Made by a program: the position numbers and the translations under genes. Positions 1-8,558 of a stretch of 33,739 bases of DNA are shown in pieces; within the stretch, counting starts at the first letter, position 1, and each line of letters opens with the position of its first letter. The notes beneath the pieces were generated by a model. That model had not been told where the DNA came from, ran no database searches, and worked only from the letters and a program-made list of their open reading frames with translations. This stretch comes from an uncultured Clostridium sp. (GTDB lineage: Bacteria > Bacillota > Clostridia > TANB77 > CAG-508), in NCBI GenBank assembly GCA_946409935.1, contig CAMJYG010000024.1, positions 1-33,739 of the forward strand, written 5' to 3'.

Positions 1-309
1 CAAGGAGGTGGTGTTGCTGCACCTGTAGGAGGCCAAATATTTAGCGAGGTTTTACCATATTTAGAAGTTAGTCAAGGAAATCAAGATGAAGTAGAAGTCG
101 TTGAAGAAGTAATTGTACCAAATATAATAGGAATATCAATTAAAGAAGCAGAAAAAATAGTTAAGGAAATTGGTTTAGAGTTAAATATTGAAGGCATTAC
201 AGAAGAAAATAAAGAGAGGTTAGATAAAGAAAATACAATAATTAAAGATCAAACTCCTGTAGAAAGGATTAATATAAATAAAGGAAATAAGATTTTTGTA
301 AAAATATAA
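1..309 (+). CDS. Penicillin-binding transpeptidase, C-terminal end with PASTA domain (partial)
   Basis: Open from the first base to a TAA at 307-309; the N-terminus lies outside the window. The first residues (GGGVAAPVGGQIFSEVLPYL) match the end of a class B penicillin-binding protein transpeptidase domain, where the family has a GG-V-AAP--K-IF pattern. After an acidic linker comes one PASTA domain, about residues 39-102, starting VPNIIGISIKEAEKIVKEIG. Class B PBPs of this layout (SpoVD or PBP2B type) cross-link peptidoglycan outside the membrane, and the PASTA domain is often linked to septal localisation. In Clostridia spoVD normally lies directly before murE; here murE is 11 kb downstream. 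SpoVD or FtsI cannot be separated from this fragment. Confidence 0.88.
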   Translation, partial: QGGGVAAPVGGQIFSEVLPYLEVSQGNQDEVEVVEEVIVPNIIGISIKEAEKIVKEIGLELNIEGITEENKERLDKENTIIKDQTPVERININKGNKIFVKI

Positions 310-318
310 ATAATTTTA

Positions 319-361
319 TAACTAATCACGTTAAGCAGGACAATGAAATTTAAAGTTACTT
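319..361 (+). repeat. Copy 1 of intergenic repeat family 2 (degenerate)
   Basis: The stretch starting TAACTAATCAC, followed by GTTAAGCAGGACAA, recurs almost unchanged at 18709-18750. It directly follows the penicillin-binding protein stop codon. This copy has lost the outer inverted-repeat arms that the 18684 copy has. Confidence 0.6.
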
Positions 362-396
362 AAATATAAAAATATTTTGAAAGACATTTATAAATA

Positions 397-425
397 TTGC
401 ATATTTCCTAAAAATAAGTTATAAT
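397..425 (+). promoter_or_regulatory. Promoter for the zeta-like toxin module
   Basis: TTGCAT and TATAAT separated by 17 bases, 31 bases before the first start codon of the two-gene module. It gives the module transcription independent of the upstream peptidoglycan gene. Confidence 0.65.
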
Positions 426-455
426 ATTCAAAATATACGTATAGGGAGGAAAAAA

Positions 456-665
456 ATGGATTCAAAAATAATTCTAAATGAGTATATAAAATCTGATATT
501 GTATCAGATATACTTTCTCAAAGTATATCAAATGCAAAAAGAAGAGTGGTAGAAGAAGATTCAAAAGAGGCAAAAGAATTATTAGAAAAACTACTTGAAT
601 ATGATAAAGAGGTAGATAAAGGAAATATAGAAATAATAAATAAAATCTTAAAAGGAGAGATATAA
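456..665 (+). CDS. Small antitoxin-like partner of the zeta-like kinase
   Basis: A 69-residue, highly charged, predicted all-helical protein with no cysteine and no membrane segment. The ribosome site GGGAGG lies 8 bases before the ATG. Its TAA is followed without a gap by the ATG of the zeta-like gene (TAAATG), so the two are translationally coupled. Small helical proteins encoded directly before zeta toxins are their antitoxins in epsilon/zeta modules, where the helical partner blocks the toxin's nucleotide site. I do not recognise the sequence as epsilon or PezA: there is no helix-turn-helix that I can see. The antitoxin role is inferred from size, order and coupling only. Confidence 0.6.
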   Translation: MDSKIILNEYIKSDIVSDILSQSISNAKRRVVEEDSKEAKELLEKLLEYDKEVDKGNIEIINKILKGEI

Positions 666-1676
666 ATGGAATTTAAAGATTTATCAGAAGAAATGTGCAA
701 AAAAATAAAAACAGCAGAAGAAATGATTAATTTGTGTAAGAAAGAACAGAGATCAATTGTAGAAAAAATGTTGGGAAAATACAAAAGTGAAATACTAATG
801 GGAAAACAAATATCAAAATGTCCTACAATATATATCGTAGGAGGGCAAAATGCTTCTGGAAAATCTAATTTGATAAGTGTATTAAAACAGAATAATCAAA
901 ATTCAGTTTCAATTATAATAGACGATATGAAAGCACATCATCCATTTAGAGAATACATAGACAGAAATTTTCCTAGTCAATCTGAAGAAATATTGCATTT
1001 AGCATGCTTTGAAGTGTTTGATAAATTGTTAAAAGATTTATTAGATAGTGGATATGATATTACAATTGAAAGAACATTAGGATCCATAGACAAAATGAAA
1101 AAATTTGTTGTTGAACCATCAAATCATAATTATAATATTCAAGTAAATGTTACAGCAACACATGAATTAAATTCCTTATTATCATCTCTAGAAAGATTTA
1201 TATATGAATGTAGGCTAAAAGATGAATTCGTTAAAAAAAATACAGGTTTGAAAATTGATCCAAGACCGATTACGCTTGAACATCATGACAATACATATAG
1301 AGAAATATGTGATGTATTAAACAAGGCAGAAAATGGATATTTTGTGAATGCTAAAGGAGAACATATATATCCTCAAATTCATATATGGGACAGAACTCCT
1401 AAAAATCCAAGTGAAATATATGTAACTGGAGATGGAAGATTTTCATGTGCTAAAGAAGCTATGTATTATGGTAGAGAGAATGACCTAAAAAGATGTAAAT
1501 CAGAAGAAGATTATGGCTATAGAACAAGAGTAAATAATATAAAAGAAGAGTTAAAAAATGCTGAAAATGGTGATACATTATATGAATATATTGGGTATTG
1601 TAATGAATTTCTTATAGAAATTGAAAAAAGAGGAGCAGTATATATAGGCGATACAACAAAAAGAAATATAAAATAA
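666..1676 (+). CDS. Zeta-toxin-family P-loop kinase
   Basis: 336 residues. A Walker A motif GQNASGKS is at residues 60-67, preceded by the strand IYIVG. It is followed by IIIDDMKAHHPF (84-95), matching the Asp and His-Pro segment of zeta toxins, and by IERTL (134-138), matching their E-x-T-L segment. Zeta toxins phosphorylate UDP-N-acetylglucosamine (or other small molecules) at the 3' hydroxyl, which blocks MurA and peptidoglycan synthesis. The protein is longer than a core zeta (about 260-290) because of a C-terminal extension of unknown role. It is the second gene of a coupled pair and ends at a strong terminator. A phage- or element-borne AAA-type kinase of the same superfamily that is not a toxin remains possible. 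Confidence 0.75.
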   Translation: MEFKDLSEEMCKKIKTAEEMINLCKKEQRSIVEKMLGKYKSEILMGKQISKCPTIYIVGGQNASGKSNLISVLKQNNQNSVSIIIDDMKAHHPFREYIDRNFPSQSEEILHLACFEVFDKLLKDLLDSGYDITIERTLGSIDKMKKFVVEPSNHNYNIQVNVTATHELNSLLSSLERFIYECRLKDEFVKKNTGLKIDPRPITLEHHDNTYREICDVLNKAENGYFVNAKGEHIYPQIHIWDRTPKNPSEIYVTGDGRFSCAKEAMYYGRENDLKRCKSEEDYGYRTRVNNIKEELKNAENGDTLYEYIGYCNEFLIEIEKRGAVYIGDTTKRNIK

Positions 1677-1682
1677 ATAGTA

Positions 1683-1724
1683 AAAAAGATTCAAATATAA
1701 AATACATTATATTTGAATCTTTTT
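1683..1724 (+). terminator. Rho-independent terminator of the toxin module
   Basis: A perfect 18-base inverted repeat, AAAAAGATTCAAATATAA at 1683-1700 and its complement at 1707-1724, with a 6-base loop. The A run and T run on the two sides make it potentially bidirectional. Confidence 0.8.
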
Positions 1725-1773
1725 ATTAGTAACTATACAGTAACTTTTATTTACATAAAAAAACGAAAAAATC

Positions 1774-1802
1774 TTTACATTTTTTAAAAAATGTAATATA
1801 AT
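1774..1802 (+). promoter_or_regulatory. Promoter of the surface-protein operon with an embedded palindrome
   Basis: TTTACA (1774-1779) and TATAAT (1797-1802) with 17 bases between. The spacer is almost filled by a perfect 18-base palindrome, ACATTTTTTAAAAAATGT (1777-1794), which overlaps the -35 box. This placement suits a repressor operator or a DNA-bending site. Confidence 0.65.
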
Positions 1803-2042
1803 GTTGCCGAAAAGTTTTTTAAATACTACGGAAATAATGTTTTGAACAAAAAAATGACAAAAAACTTTAAAAAATGACATAAAAATCTATAAAGTCTTTA
1901 CTTCCGTAAGAAAAATAGATTATAGGTTTTTAAATGCTTAATAAAGTACCTTATTAATTAAATGGGTATTAAAATATCAATATACATATAAAATTTAATA
2001 GTATATTGAAAAAAATTTTCTAAATTATAAGGGGGTATATAA
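1803..2042 (+). promoter_or_regulatory. Long (about 230-base) structured leader of the surface-protein operon
   Basis: No gene was found here. If transcription starts just after the -10 box, the leader is about 230 bases. TACGGAA (1827-1833) can pair with TTCCGTA (1902-1908), which lies in the loop of a second stem AATCTAT/ATAGATT (1884-1890 with 1915-1921), so the two stems would form a pseudoknot. A third hairpin, TCAATATAC/GTATATTGA, lies at 1977-2009, close to the GGGGG ribosome site (2031-2035). It may be a regulatory RNA; I could not match it to a known riboswitch class. Confidence 0.4.
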
Positions 2043-3044
2043 ATGAAAAAATTAACAGACAAAGTTGTTGCTATTATTTTAATAACAATATTCAGTTTAT
2101 TGATAATATCAACAAATACTTTTGCTGAAACAAAGGAAAAAGAAGTTCAAATTGTAAGAGCAAAAAACGGAGATTATATAATCTACGTAAAAGACTTAAT
2201 AGCAAGTGATGGATTTAAATTTGCTATTTCAGATGAAGAAGGGCTAGAATCAACTAATATTAGCTTAAATTATATTAATTCAGTAACAGATGGAGAGGGA
2301 AATCAAGTTGCGTTAATAGAAGCTGATACCGTTGCAGAAAAGACAAAAACAAATATGTACATTAATGATACAGAAACAAAATTAGATTTTACAACTGCTA
2401 TAGAAACTTCAGATATTAAGCAGGTTGAGGAAACAACAAACAGAATAAAAACAACTTTAAAAACAGATATTGAACAAAGAAATGAAGTTGTTGATGGAAT
2501 AAAATACACAGAAACAGTTGGTGGTCTAGAAATATCAGATGAGGATAAAGCAGATTCTAAGTATGAATATTTAAGTGTAAGATTACCAGCAGAAAAATAT
2601 TCTGATTTACAAAAATTAGCAGAAGAATTAGACAAAGAAAATGGTAGCTACGAGAAAAAAGATATGTATTCAAAAATTGAATTTGCAAAACAATTTAATA
2701 ATTTATATAAAGAATTAGTAAATACTGCTTCATGGCAACCTGTTGAAAATTTTGTAATAAAACAACCATCAGATGCGCAAAAAAATGAAAGATATGTTGT
2801 TTTATTAAAGAAAACATCAAAAGATGGAGAAATAATTAATGATGCAAAATTCTTATTATCTTATAGAACTGATAATCAAGAAAGAATACCGGGAAGAGTA
2901 GAAACAAAAGTTGTTAAAGAAACAGCAAAATTACCAGTTACAGGTGACAGTATGGTATTATTTATAGCACTAGCAGCAATTGTATTAGCATTAGTAGTTG
3001 TATTCATAAAGATGAAAAAAGTTAAAAATCAAGGTAAACACTAA
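2043..3044 (+). CDS. LPxTG-anchored surface protein
   Basis: 333 residues. The N-terminus has a signal peptide: lysines, a hydrophobic stretch at about 9-25, and a likely cut after TFA at about 28. The C-terminus has a sorting signal: LPVTG at 297-301, a hydrophobic segment of 21 residues, and a basic tail (KMKKVKNQGKH). A sortase would cleave between T and G and attach the protein to the cell wall or to a pilin. The ectodomain is rich in K, E, T and D and I do not recognise its fold. A sortase gene begins 3 bases after its stop, so the two are one operon. A minor pilin or wall-anchor subunit working with the large adhesin two genes on is a reasonable inference. Confidence 0.82.
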   Translation: MKKLTDKVVAIILITIFSLLIISTNTFAETKEKEVQIVRAKNGDYIIYVKDLIASDGFKFAISDEEGLESTNISLNYINSVTDGEGNQVALIEADTVAEKTKTNMYINDTETKLDFTTAIETSDIKQVEETTNRIKTTLKTDIEQRNEVVDGIKYTETVGGLEISDEDKADSKYEYLSVRLPAEKYSDLQKLAEELDKENGSYEKKDMYSKIEFAKQFNNLYKELVNTASWQPVENFVIKQPSDAQKNERYVVLLKKTSKDGEIINDAKFLLSYRTDNQERIPGRVETKVVKETAKLPVTGDSMVLFIALAAIVLALVVVFIKMKKVKNQGKH

Positions 3045-3047
3045 AAT

Positions 3048-3677
3048 ATGAGGTATAAAATTTACAAAGTTATTTTTATATTACTGATAATTGCATTATT
3101 AGTTGTAATTTCATTAATAGTAATGAAGTATTATGAAAGACAGATAAATGAAAAACAAAATAGAGAAGCTGTTGAAACATTTTCAGCAAGTATAGAAAAA
3201 ATTCAAAAACAAGAAGAGAGTGAAAACAAGGAAGAAACAACATCAAAAAATGAAGATGTAACTTTAAATGGATATAAGATAATAGGAATAGTAAAAATTC
3301 CTAAAATCAATTTAGAATATCCTATATTAGATATAGATACATATAACCCAGACGAAACGAAAGAGCCAATGAAAATGGCAATTGTAAAATACTGGGGAGG
3401 CCAAGTAAATGAATATGGGAATTTATCTATAGCAGGACACAATAACTACGATGGAACAATGTTTGGAAAAACAAAACAATTGGAAGTTGGAGATATAGTT
3501 GAAATGACAGATTTAACAGGTTCTTTATTACAATATAAAATATATAATAAATTTGTTACAGATCCAAATGATGTAACAATATTGGAAACTAAAGATAAAA
3601 CGATTAGAGAAATAACATTAATTACATGCACAAATGGAAATAAAAGTAGACTTATTTTAAAAGCTAAAGAAATTTAA
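3048..3677 (+). CDS. Sortase (class D-like transpeptidase)
   Basis: 209 residues. One N-terminal membrane anchor (about 7-26) and a charged linker are followed by the sortase barrel from about residue 75 (GYKIIGIVKIPKINLEYPI). The catalytic triad is visible: His131 in SIAGHNN, Cys194 in TLITCTNG and Arg201 in KSRLIL. Sortases cut LPxTG-type signals and transfer the protein to the wall or to a pilin lysine. There is no C-terminal membrane segment, which argues against class C pilus polymerases; the short size favours class D or a related group. Its obvious substrate is the LPVTG protein 3 bases upstream. The large protein downstream has no sorting signal. Confidence 0.88.
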   Translation: MRYKIYKVIFILLIIALLVVISLIVMKYYERQINEKQNREAVETFSASIEKIQKQEESENKEETTSKNEDVTLNGYKIIGIVKIPKINLEYPILDIDTYNPDETKEPMKMAIVKYWGGQVNEYGNLSIAGHNNYDGTMFGKTKQLEVGDIVEMTDLTGSLLQYKIYNKFVTDPNDVTILETKDKTIREITLITCTNGNKSRLILKAKEI

Positions 3678-3698
3678 AAATAAAAGGAGGAATTCTAA

Positions 3699-6600
3699 AT
3701 GGCAAATATAAAAAAGCCAACTAAGAAAACAGCTATAATTGCAGGAATTATAATTGTGGTATTAGCAGCTATCGCAACTACAGGTACAGTAATGTTCTTG
3801 AAAGATAGAGGAAGTACAGAAGCTGCTGATTTAGAGAATAGTCAAGTATTAAGTCAAACAGATGCAACAAATTCAGAAGGACAGAATCAAGGACAGGATA
3901 ATTCACAAAATGGAACGACACAAACAGATAATCAAGGACAACAAACAGGACAAAATCAAAATGATGGAACTAATACAGGTAATGCAAGTGATGCAACAAA
4001 TGATGAAACGACAGAAAATGGTGGAACATTACCAGGTACAACAACTAGTACAACAGGAACAGCAAGAACAACTACAACAGGAACTACAGGTACAGGAACA
4101 ACCACAACCACTGATAATATCCAAGAAACAACTATAACAAGAACAGAGCAAGTAGAAATACCAGAAAGACCAATAGCAGAAGGACATTATGTTGGATGGA
4201 CTCCAATGCAAGTAAATGCAAATTTATCATCAGCAGCAAGTATGGATAAAACAACACCAGACGATATAGTGACTACAAAAACAGGAGATAAAGAAGTATA
4301 TCAAGGTGAAAAAGTTACATATGTAATTACTGTAGAAAATAAAACTGACAAAGATTTGAAAAAAGTTGAAGTAAAAGATATATTAGATTCAGAAATTTTA
4401 GATATATCAACAGTTAATTTTATAGAAAATTCAGAAAAAGCAACAATTATTGATAATGTGCTTGTTTGGAATTTAGATATAAAATCTAAAGAAATTGTAA
4501 CAGTTAAATTTGAAGCAACTGTTAAAACTAATGTAGTTGCTGGTACAATTTTGATTAATTCTGTAATAACAAATGGTAAAGAAATTAAGGAAGATGAAAG
4601 ACCACAAACAGAAATAAAACAAGCAAAAACAGAAATAAATACAACAAAAGTATGGGAAGATGATAATAATGCTGCAAAAGTAAGACCAGAAAGTGTAGAA
4701 ATAGAATTAGTAGCAGATGGAAAAGAGACAGGAACAAAATTAACAGCAAATGCAGAAAATAAATGGACAGTAAAATTTGAAAACTTAAATAAATATACAG
4801 CAGAAGGAAATGAAATCAAATACACAGTAAAAGAGGTAAAAGCAGAATATTATAAAGACCCAACATATAGTGAAGATGGATTAACTGTAACAAATACTAT
4901 AGATTATACAACAATTAAGACATCATTTGATGGAACAAAAACATGGGATGATGCAAATAACCAAGATGGAAAAAGACCAGAAAGCATTACTGTAATATTA
5001 TATAAAGGCGAAGAAACTAATAAGGTTGAGGTATCAAGAACAACAGTTGTTCCGGATAAAAACGGAAACTGGAAATATAATTTTGCAGAAATACAAAAAT
5101 TTGAAAATGGAAAAGAAATTAAATATAGTGTAGATGAAGTACCAGTTGACGAATATACAACAGAAGTAACTGGAAAAAATATTAAAAATACGCATATACC
5201 AGAAACTACAAAAATTGAAGGAACAAAAACTTGGAATGATGCAAATGACCAAGATGGAAAAAGACCAACAAGTATTAATGTCGTATTAAATAAAACAGTT
5301 GGAGAAAAAACATCAAGAGTAACTGTAAAAGAAGTTAAGGCAAATGAAAAGGGCGAATGGAAATATAGCTTTGAAAATTTACCAGTATATGAAAAAGGAG
5401 CAAAAATAGTATATAGTATATCTGAAGAAGATGTTGTAGGATATAGCTCAACAGTATCTGGAAATAATATTATAAATACTCATGAAACTGAAAAAATGGA
5501 TGTTAATGTAACAAAAGTATGGAGTGATTCTGATAATAAAGTTAATGCAAGACCAGAAAGTGTAGTTGTAGAATTATATGAAGGTGAAGTAGCAACAGGA
5601 AATAAAGTTACATTAAATAAAGATAACCAATGGAAACATACATTTAAAGATTTAGATGTATATAAAAATAAAAAACAGATTGAATATAAAGTTAAAGAAT
5701 TAAATACAACTGGAGAAGCGATAGAAAATAATAATGCATATAATGAAATTTATACAACAACATATAGTCAAAATGATAAGGGATTAATCGTTACAAATAC
5801 AATTAATCAAGATGTATTAAAACCACATTTAACAACAACAAAATCAAGTTCAATATTAAATTGTGTAAAAGATGTACCATTAACTCAAGGAACAGTAGTT
5901 CATGAAGGTGATGTAATTAGATATGTAATTACTATAAAAAATGATGGAAAAGTTCCTGCACAAGTTGAATTTGCGGATGAAATTGATAGCGAATTAAAAA
6001 TAAATAATGTAGTAGCATCATTGGAAAATAGCAGTACAGAAGTATTACCTACAATTATTACAAAAGGTAACGATATATCTTTTGATAATTATCAATTATT
6101 ACCAGGTGCAACATTAAAAATAACAATAGATGCTCAAGTAAAAACATTACCTGACGGAGAATACAATGGAACAATAGAAGAAAATATTGCTAAAATAACA
6201 GGTAAAGTTGGAGATGAAGAAGAAGAAAATAAACCTTCTGATGAAACAGAGTATACAATTATTAAATCACATGTTGAAACAAGAAAAACAAGTTCAATAG
6301 TAGAATGTAGTAAAGAGCAATACCAAGGAAATGCAGTACATGAAGGTGACAAAATAGAATATACAATTACTATTGAAAATAATGGAACAGATTATGAAAC
6401 AATAAAATCTTTAAATGATCAGATTAAAGATGGATTAACATATGTAAATGACTCTTTAGATGTAAAAGTAAGTGGTAATAATAGTTCAAATACACAAGTA
6501 AAATTACCAGAAATAGTTATGAGTAATGACAACAAAGCTATTGTATTAAACAAAGATTATGTTTTAGAATCAGGAAGAAAAATAACAATTAAATTCAAAG

Positions 6601-8405
6601 CATCTGTAAATGAATTAGCAGAAGGAGAATATAGAAAAACAATTGATGCAAATGTTGTAGTTGTAAACAGAGATACAATAGAGGATGAAAACGGAGATTA
6701 TGAAGTTAAAAAAGCTCGTATAGAATCATCTAAAACTGTAGATAAAGAAAATGCTGAATATGGAGATGAATTGACATATACAATAACAGCAAAAAATCTT
6801 GAAGATATATCTGCAGATGTTAATATAAAAGATGAAATACCATCAGGAACAGAATTTGTACCAGGTAGCATAAAAGTAAACGGACAGTCAATTGAAGATA
6901 ATGAACATTATGTAGATGGAAAAATCATTTATAATGATAAATTAGCAAATAAAAATGACGAATTAGTATTAACATTTGATGTTAAAGTAACTGAAACTAC
7001 AATAGGAAAAACAATTGAAAATAAAGCAGAAATTAACGAACAAGAAAGAACAGCTGATACTAAAATCATTAAAAAAGTATCAGTAAAAGCTACACCAAAC
7101 AAACCTATTAATTTAGTTTTAGTATTAGATGTATCAGGAAGTATGGAAGGAAGCAGGATTAAGAATTTAATTTCATCAGCAAAAAGTCTAGCAAATACTG
7201 CATTAAAGGATGAAGATTCAAATTCAACAGTAACACTTATAACATATTCAACTGATGCAACAAATGTGGGAACTTATAATTATAATACAAAGGCAAAATT
7301 AATTAAAGCAATTGAAGGATTAAGAACAAATGGTGGAACAAATATTTATGCAGGACTAAATGAAACTATTTCAGCAGTAAGAGGAATAACAAATGGAGGA
7401 GAAACTAGAGTAGTATTCTTAACAGATGGTTCACCTACAATACCTAGCGACGAATATATAAGAGATATAGGTATGGAAAATAATACAGGTTCAGGATTTG
7501 ATAACAATACAAAAACAAAAATTGTTGAAAAAGCAGAGCAACTAAAATCATTAAGTGGCGTAAGCAAAGTATATGCTATAGGAGTTGGAGTAAATGATTT
7601 AAGTGATACAACATTAGGCTATGTCGAAGAGGTTCTTGCATATAGCATAAATAAAGATTTTAAATATGATAAAAATAATCACACATTTACGGTAACGGTG
7701 ACTAACCCAGTAGACGAAGATATAACACTTGAATCTATAAGTGCAACATTCTCAAATGTTGAAGGAATTTCAGAACTAAGCAATGAAGGTGTAATTTCAT
7801 CAAGAGAATATACAGCAACATGGAATAATATTGAAATTGAAGCAAATGGAACTGTAGAATTAACTGGAATTTATACAGCTAGAAAGAGTAGTATGTGGCA
7901 TGGTAGAGAAGAAACTCCTAGAGCCTCAGTTTCAACAACACCAAATAAAATATTAGCAGATGTAGAAGAAGAACAATTTAACGGTTCAAACCTATTTAAT
8001 GTAATAAAAACAAAAAATAATGGTAAAACATATAGAGGTATAACAACTAAGACATATGCACAATATATTTTAAGTAAAATCTCATCAAATGGTGAAGTAA
8101 TGAATGTTACTAATGCATCAGATGCTTTAAGTGATATAGAAAAAGACTTAGAGCCAGAAGTTACAACATATATAGTAGATAAAGAAGGAGAAACAGTTGT
8201 AGTAATACCTGAAATTCGCCAAATTACATCAAATGTTACAGTAAAAATTGGAGATGAAACAAAAAAATATACATTAGAACAATTAAGTACTCAAGACGGA
8301 ATTGATGGATTAAAATATTTAGGTGATAGATTTGAATGGACAGTTACTTCTGAAAAATTATTGAAAAATAAATTATCACTAGAATATAAAGTTAAGGCTG
8401 AATAA
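3699..8405 (+). CDS. Giant multidomain adhesin: Cna-B repeats, DUF11-like repeats and a vWA domain
   Basis: 1568 residues, strong AAGGAGG site before the ATG. Order: a lysine-rich start and hydrophobic segment (about 11-32, membrane anchor or signal peptide); a Q/N/T-rich linker to about 150 with a near-pure Thr/Gly run; a DUF11-like beta domain (about 188-305); four Cna-B-like repeats starting near 311, 408, 504 and 600, each with a TK-W strand, an RP-S turn, a central Glu and a closing N-T; three more DUF11-like domains (about 710, 859, 1006); then a vWA domain with MIDAS residues DVSGS (Asp1144) and LTDGS (Asp1243). The Lys/Glu/Asn pattern in the Cna-B repeats predicts intramolecular isopeptide bonds. 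A beta domain at about 1325-1430 seems to be inserted in the vWA fold. There is no LPxTG and no C-terminal hydrophobic tail, so any anchoring is N-terminal. It resembles tip adhesins of Gram-positive pili. Confidence 0.85.
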   Translation: MANIKKPTKKTAIIAGIIIVVLAAIATTGTVMFLKDRGSTEAADLENSQVLSQTDATNSEGQNQGQDNSQNGTTQTDNQGQQTGQNQNDGTNTGNASDATNDETTENGGTLPGTTTSTTGTARTTTTGTTGTGTTTTTDNIQETTITRTEQVEIPERPIAEGHYVGWTPMQVNANLSSAASMDKTTPDDIVTTKTGDKEVYQGEKVTYVITVENKTDKDLKKVEVKDILDSEILDISTVNFIENSEKATIIDNVLVWNLDIKSKEIVTVKFEATVKTNVVAGTILINSVITNGKEIKEDERPQTEIKQAKTEINTTKVWEDDNNAAKVRPESVEIELVADGKETGTKLTANAENKWTVKFENLNKYTAEGNEIKYTVKEVKAEYYKDPTYSEDGLTVTNTIDYTTIKTSFDGTKTWDDANNQDGKRPESITVILYKGEETNKVEVSRTTVVPDKNGNWKYNFAEIQKFENGKEIKYSVDEVPVDEYTTEVTGKNIKNTHIPETTKIEGTKTWNDANDQDGKRPTSINVVLNKTVGEKTSRVTVKEVKANEKGEWKYSFENLPVYEKGAKIVYSISEEDVVGYSSTVSGNNIINTHETEKMDVNVTKVWSDSDNKVNARPESVVVELYEGEVATGNKVTLNKDNQWKHTFKDLDVYKNKKQIEYKVKELNTTGEAIENNNAYNEIYTTTYSQNDKGLIVTNTINQDVLKPHLTTTKSSSILNCVKDVPLTQGTVVHEGDVIRYVITIKNDGKVPAQVEFADEIDSELKINNVVASLENSSTEVLPTIITKGNDISFDNYQLLPGATLKITIDAQVKTLPDGEYNGTIEENIAKITGKVGDEEEENKPSDETEYTIIKSHVETRKTSSIVECSKEQYQGNAVHEGDKIEYTITIENNGTDYETIKSLNDQIKDGLTYVNDSLDVKVSGNNSSNTQVKLPEIVMSNDNKAIVLNKDYVLESGRKITIKFKASVNELAEGEYRKTIDANVVVVNRDTIEDENGDYEVKKARIESSKTVDKENAEYGDELTYTITAKNLEDISADVNIKDEIPSGTEFVPGSIKVNGQSIEDNEHYVDGKIIYNDKLANKNDELVLTFDVKVTETTIGKTIENKAEINEQERTADTKIIKKVSVKATPNKPINLVLVLDVSGSMEGSRIKNLISSAKSLANTALKDEDSNSTVTLITYSTDATNVGTYNYNTKAKLIKAIEGLRTNGGTNIYAGLNETISAVRGITNGGETRVVFLTDGSPTIPSDEYIRDIGMENNTGSGFDNNTKTKIVEKAEQLKSLSGVSKVYAIGVGVNDLSDTTLGYVEEVLAYSINKDFKYDKNNHTFTVTVTNPVDEDITLESISATFSNVEGISELSNEGVISSREYTATWNNIEIEANGTVELTGIYTARKSSMWHGREETPRASVSTTPNKILADVEEEQFNGSNLFNVIKTKNNGKTYRGITTKTYAQYILSKISSNGEVMNVTNASDALSDIEKDLEPEVTTYIVDKEGETVVVIPEIRQITSNVTVKIGDETKKYTLEQLSTQDGIDGLKYLGDRFEWTVTSEKLLKNKLSLEYKVKAE

Positions 8406-8416
8406 TTTTATTGAGG

Positions 8417-8446
8417 AAAAGAGGTAGGATTATTCCTATCTCTTTT
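8417..8446 (+). terminator. Terminator of the surface-protein operon
   Basis: AAAAGAGGTAGGA (8417-8429) pairs with TCCTATCTCTTTT (8434-8446), 13 pairs with one G-U and a 4-base loop, 12 bases after the adhesin stop codon. Confidence 0.75.
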
Positions 8447-8450
8447 ATAC

Positions 8451-8485
8451 TACAATAGGAAAGTCATGCTGAATTTTCTATTGTA
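8451..8485 (+). repeat. Intergenic hairpin
   Basis: TACAATAGGAAA (8451-8462) pairs with TTTTCTATTGTA (8474-8485), one G-U pair. The half-site TACAATAGGAAAG recurs at 29291-29303 in the nrdD-nrdG gap, so this is probably a dispersed repeat, not a terminator. Confidence 0.5.
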
Positions 8486-8558
8486 TAAAAAGGGCTGCGT
8501 CCTAAACACTGCAATCATTAAAAATTAGGTGTGCATTAAGAAAGGAATGAATTTTAAA

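Noticed and set aside
1803-2042. Cyclic-di-GMP riboswitch (class I or II) in the surface operon leader
   Set aside because: The start CGGAAATAATG is faintly like class II, but the conserved internal segments of class II and the GNRA-type marks of class I are not found.
3862-4137. Glutamine/methionine-rich reading frame within the adhesin
   Set aside because: A frame shadow of the Q/N/T-rich linker.
4029-4211. Minus-strand cysteine-rich reading frame opposite the Thr-rich linker
   Set aside because: It is the complement of ACA/ACT threonine repeats and has no ribosome site.
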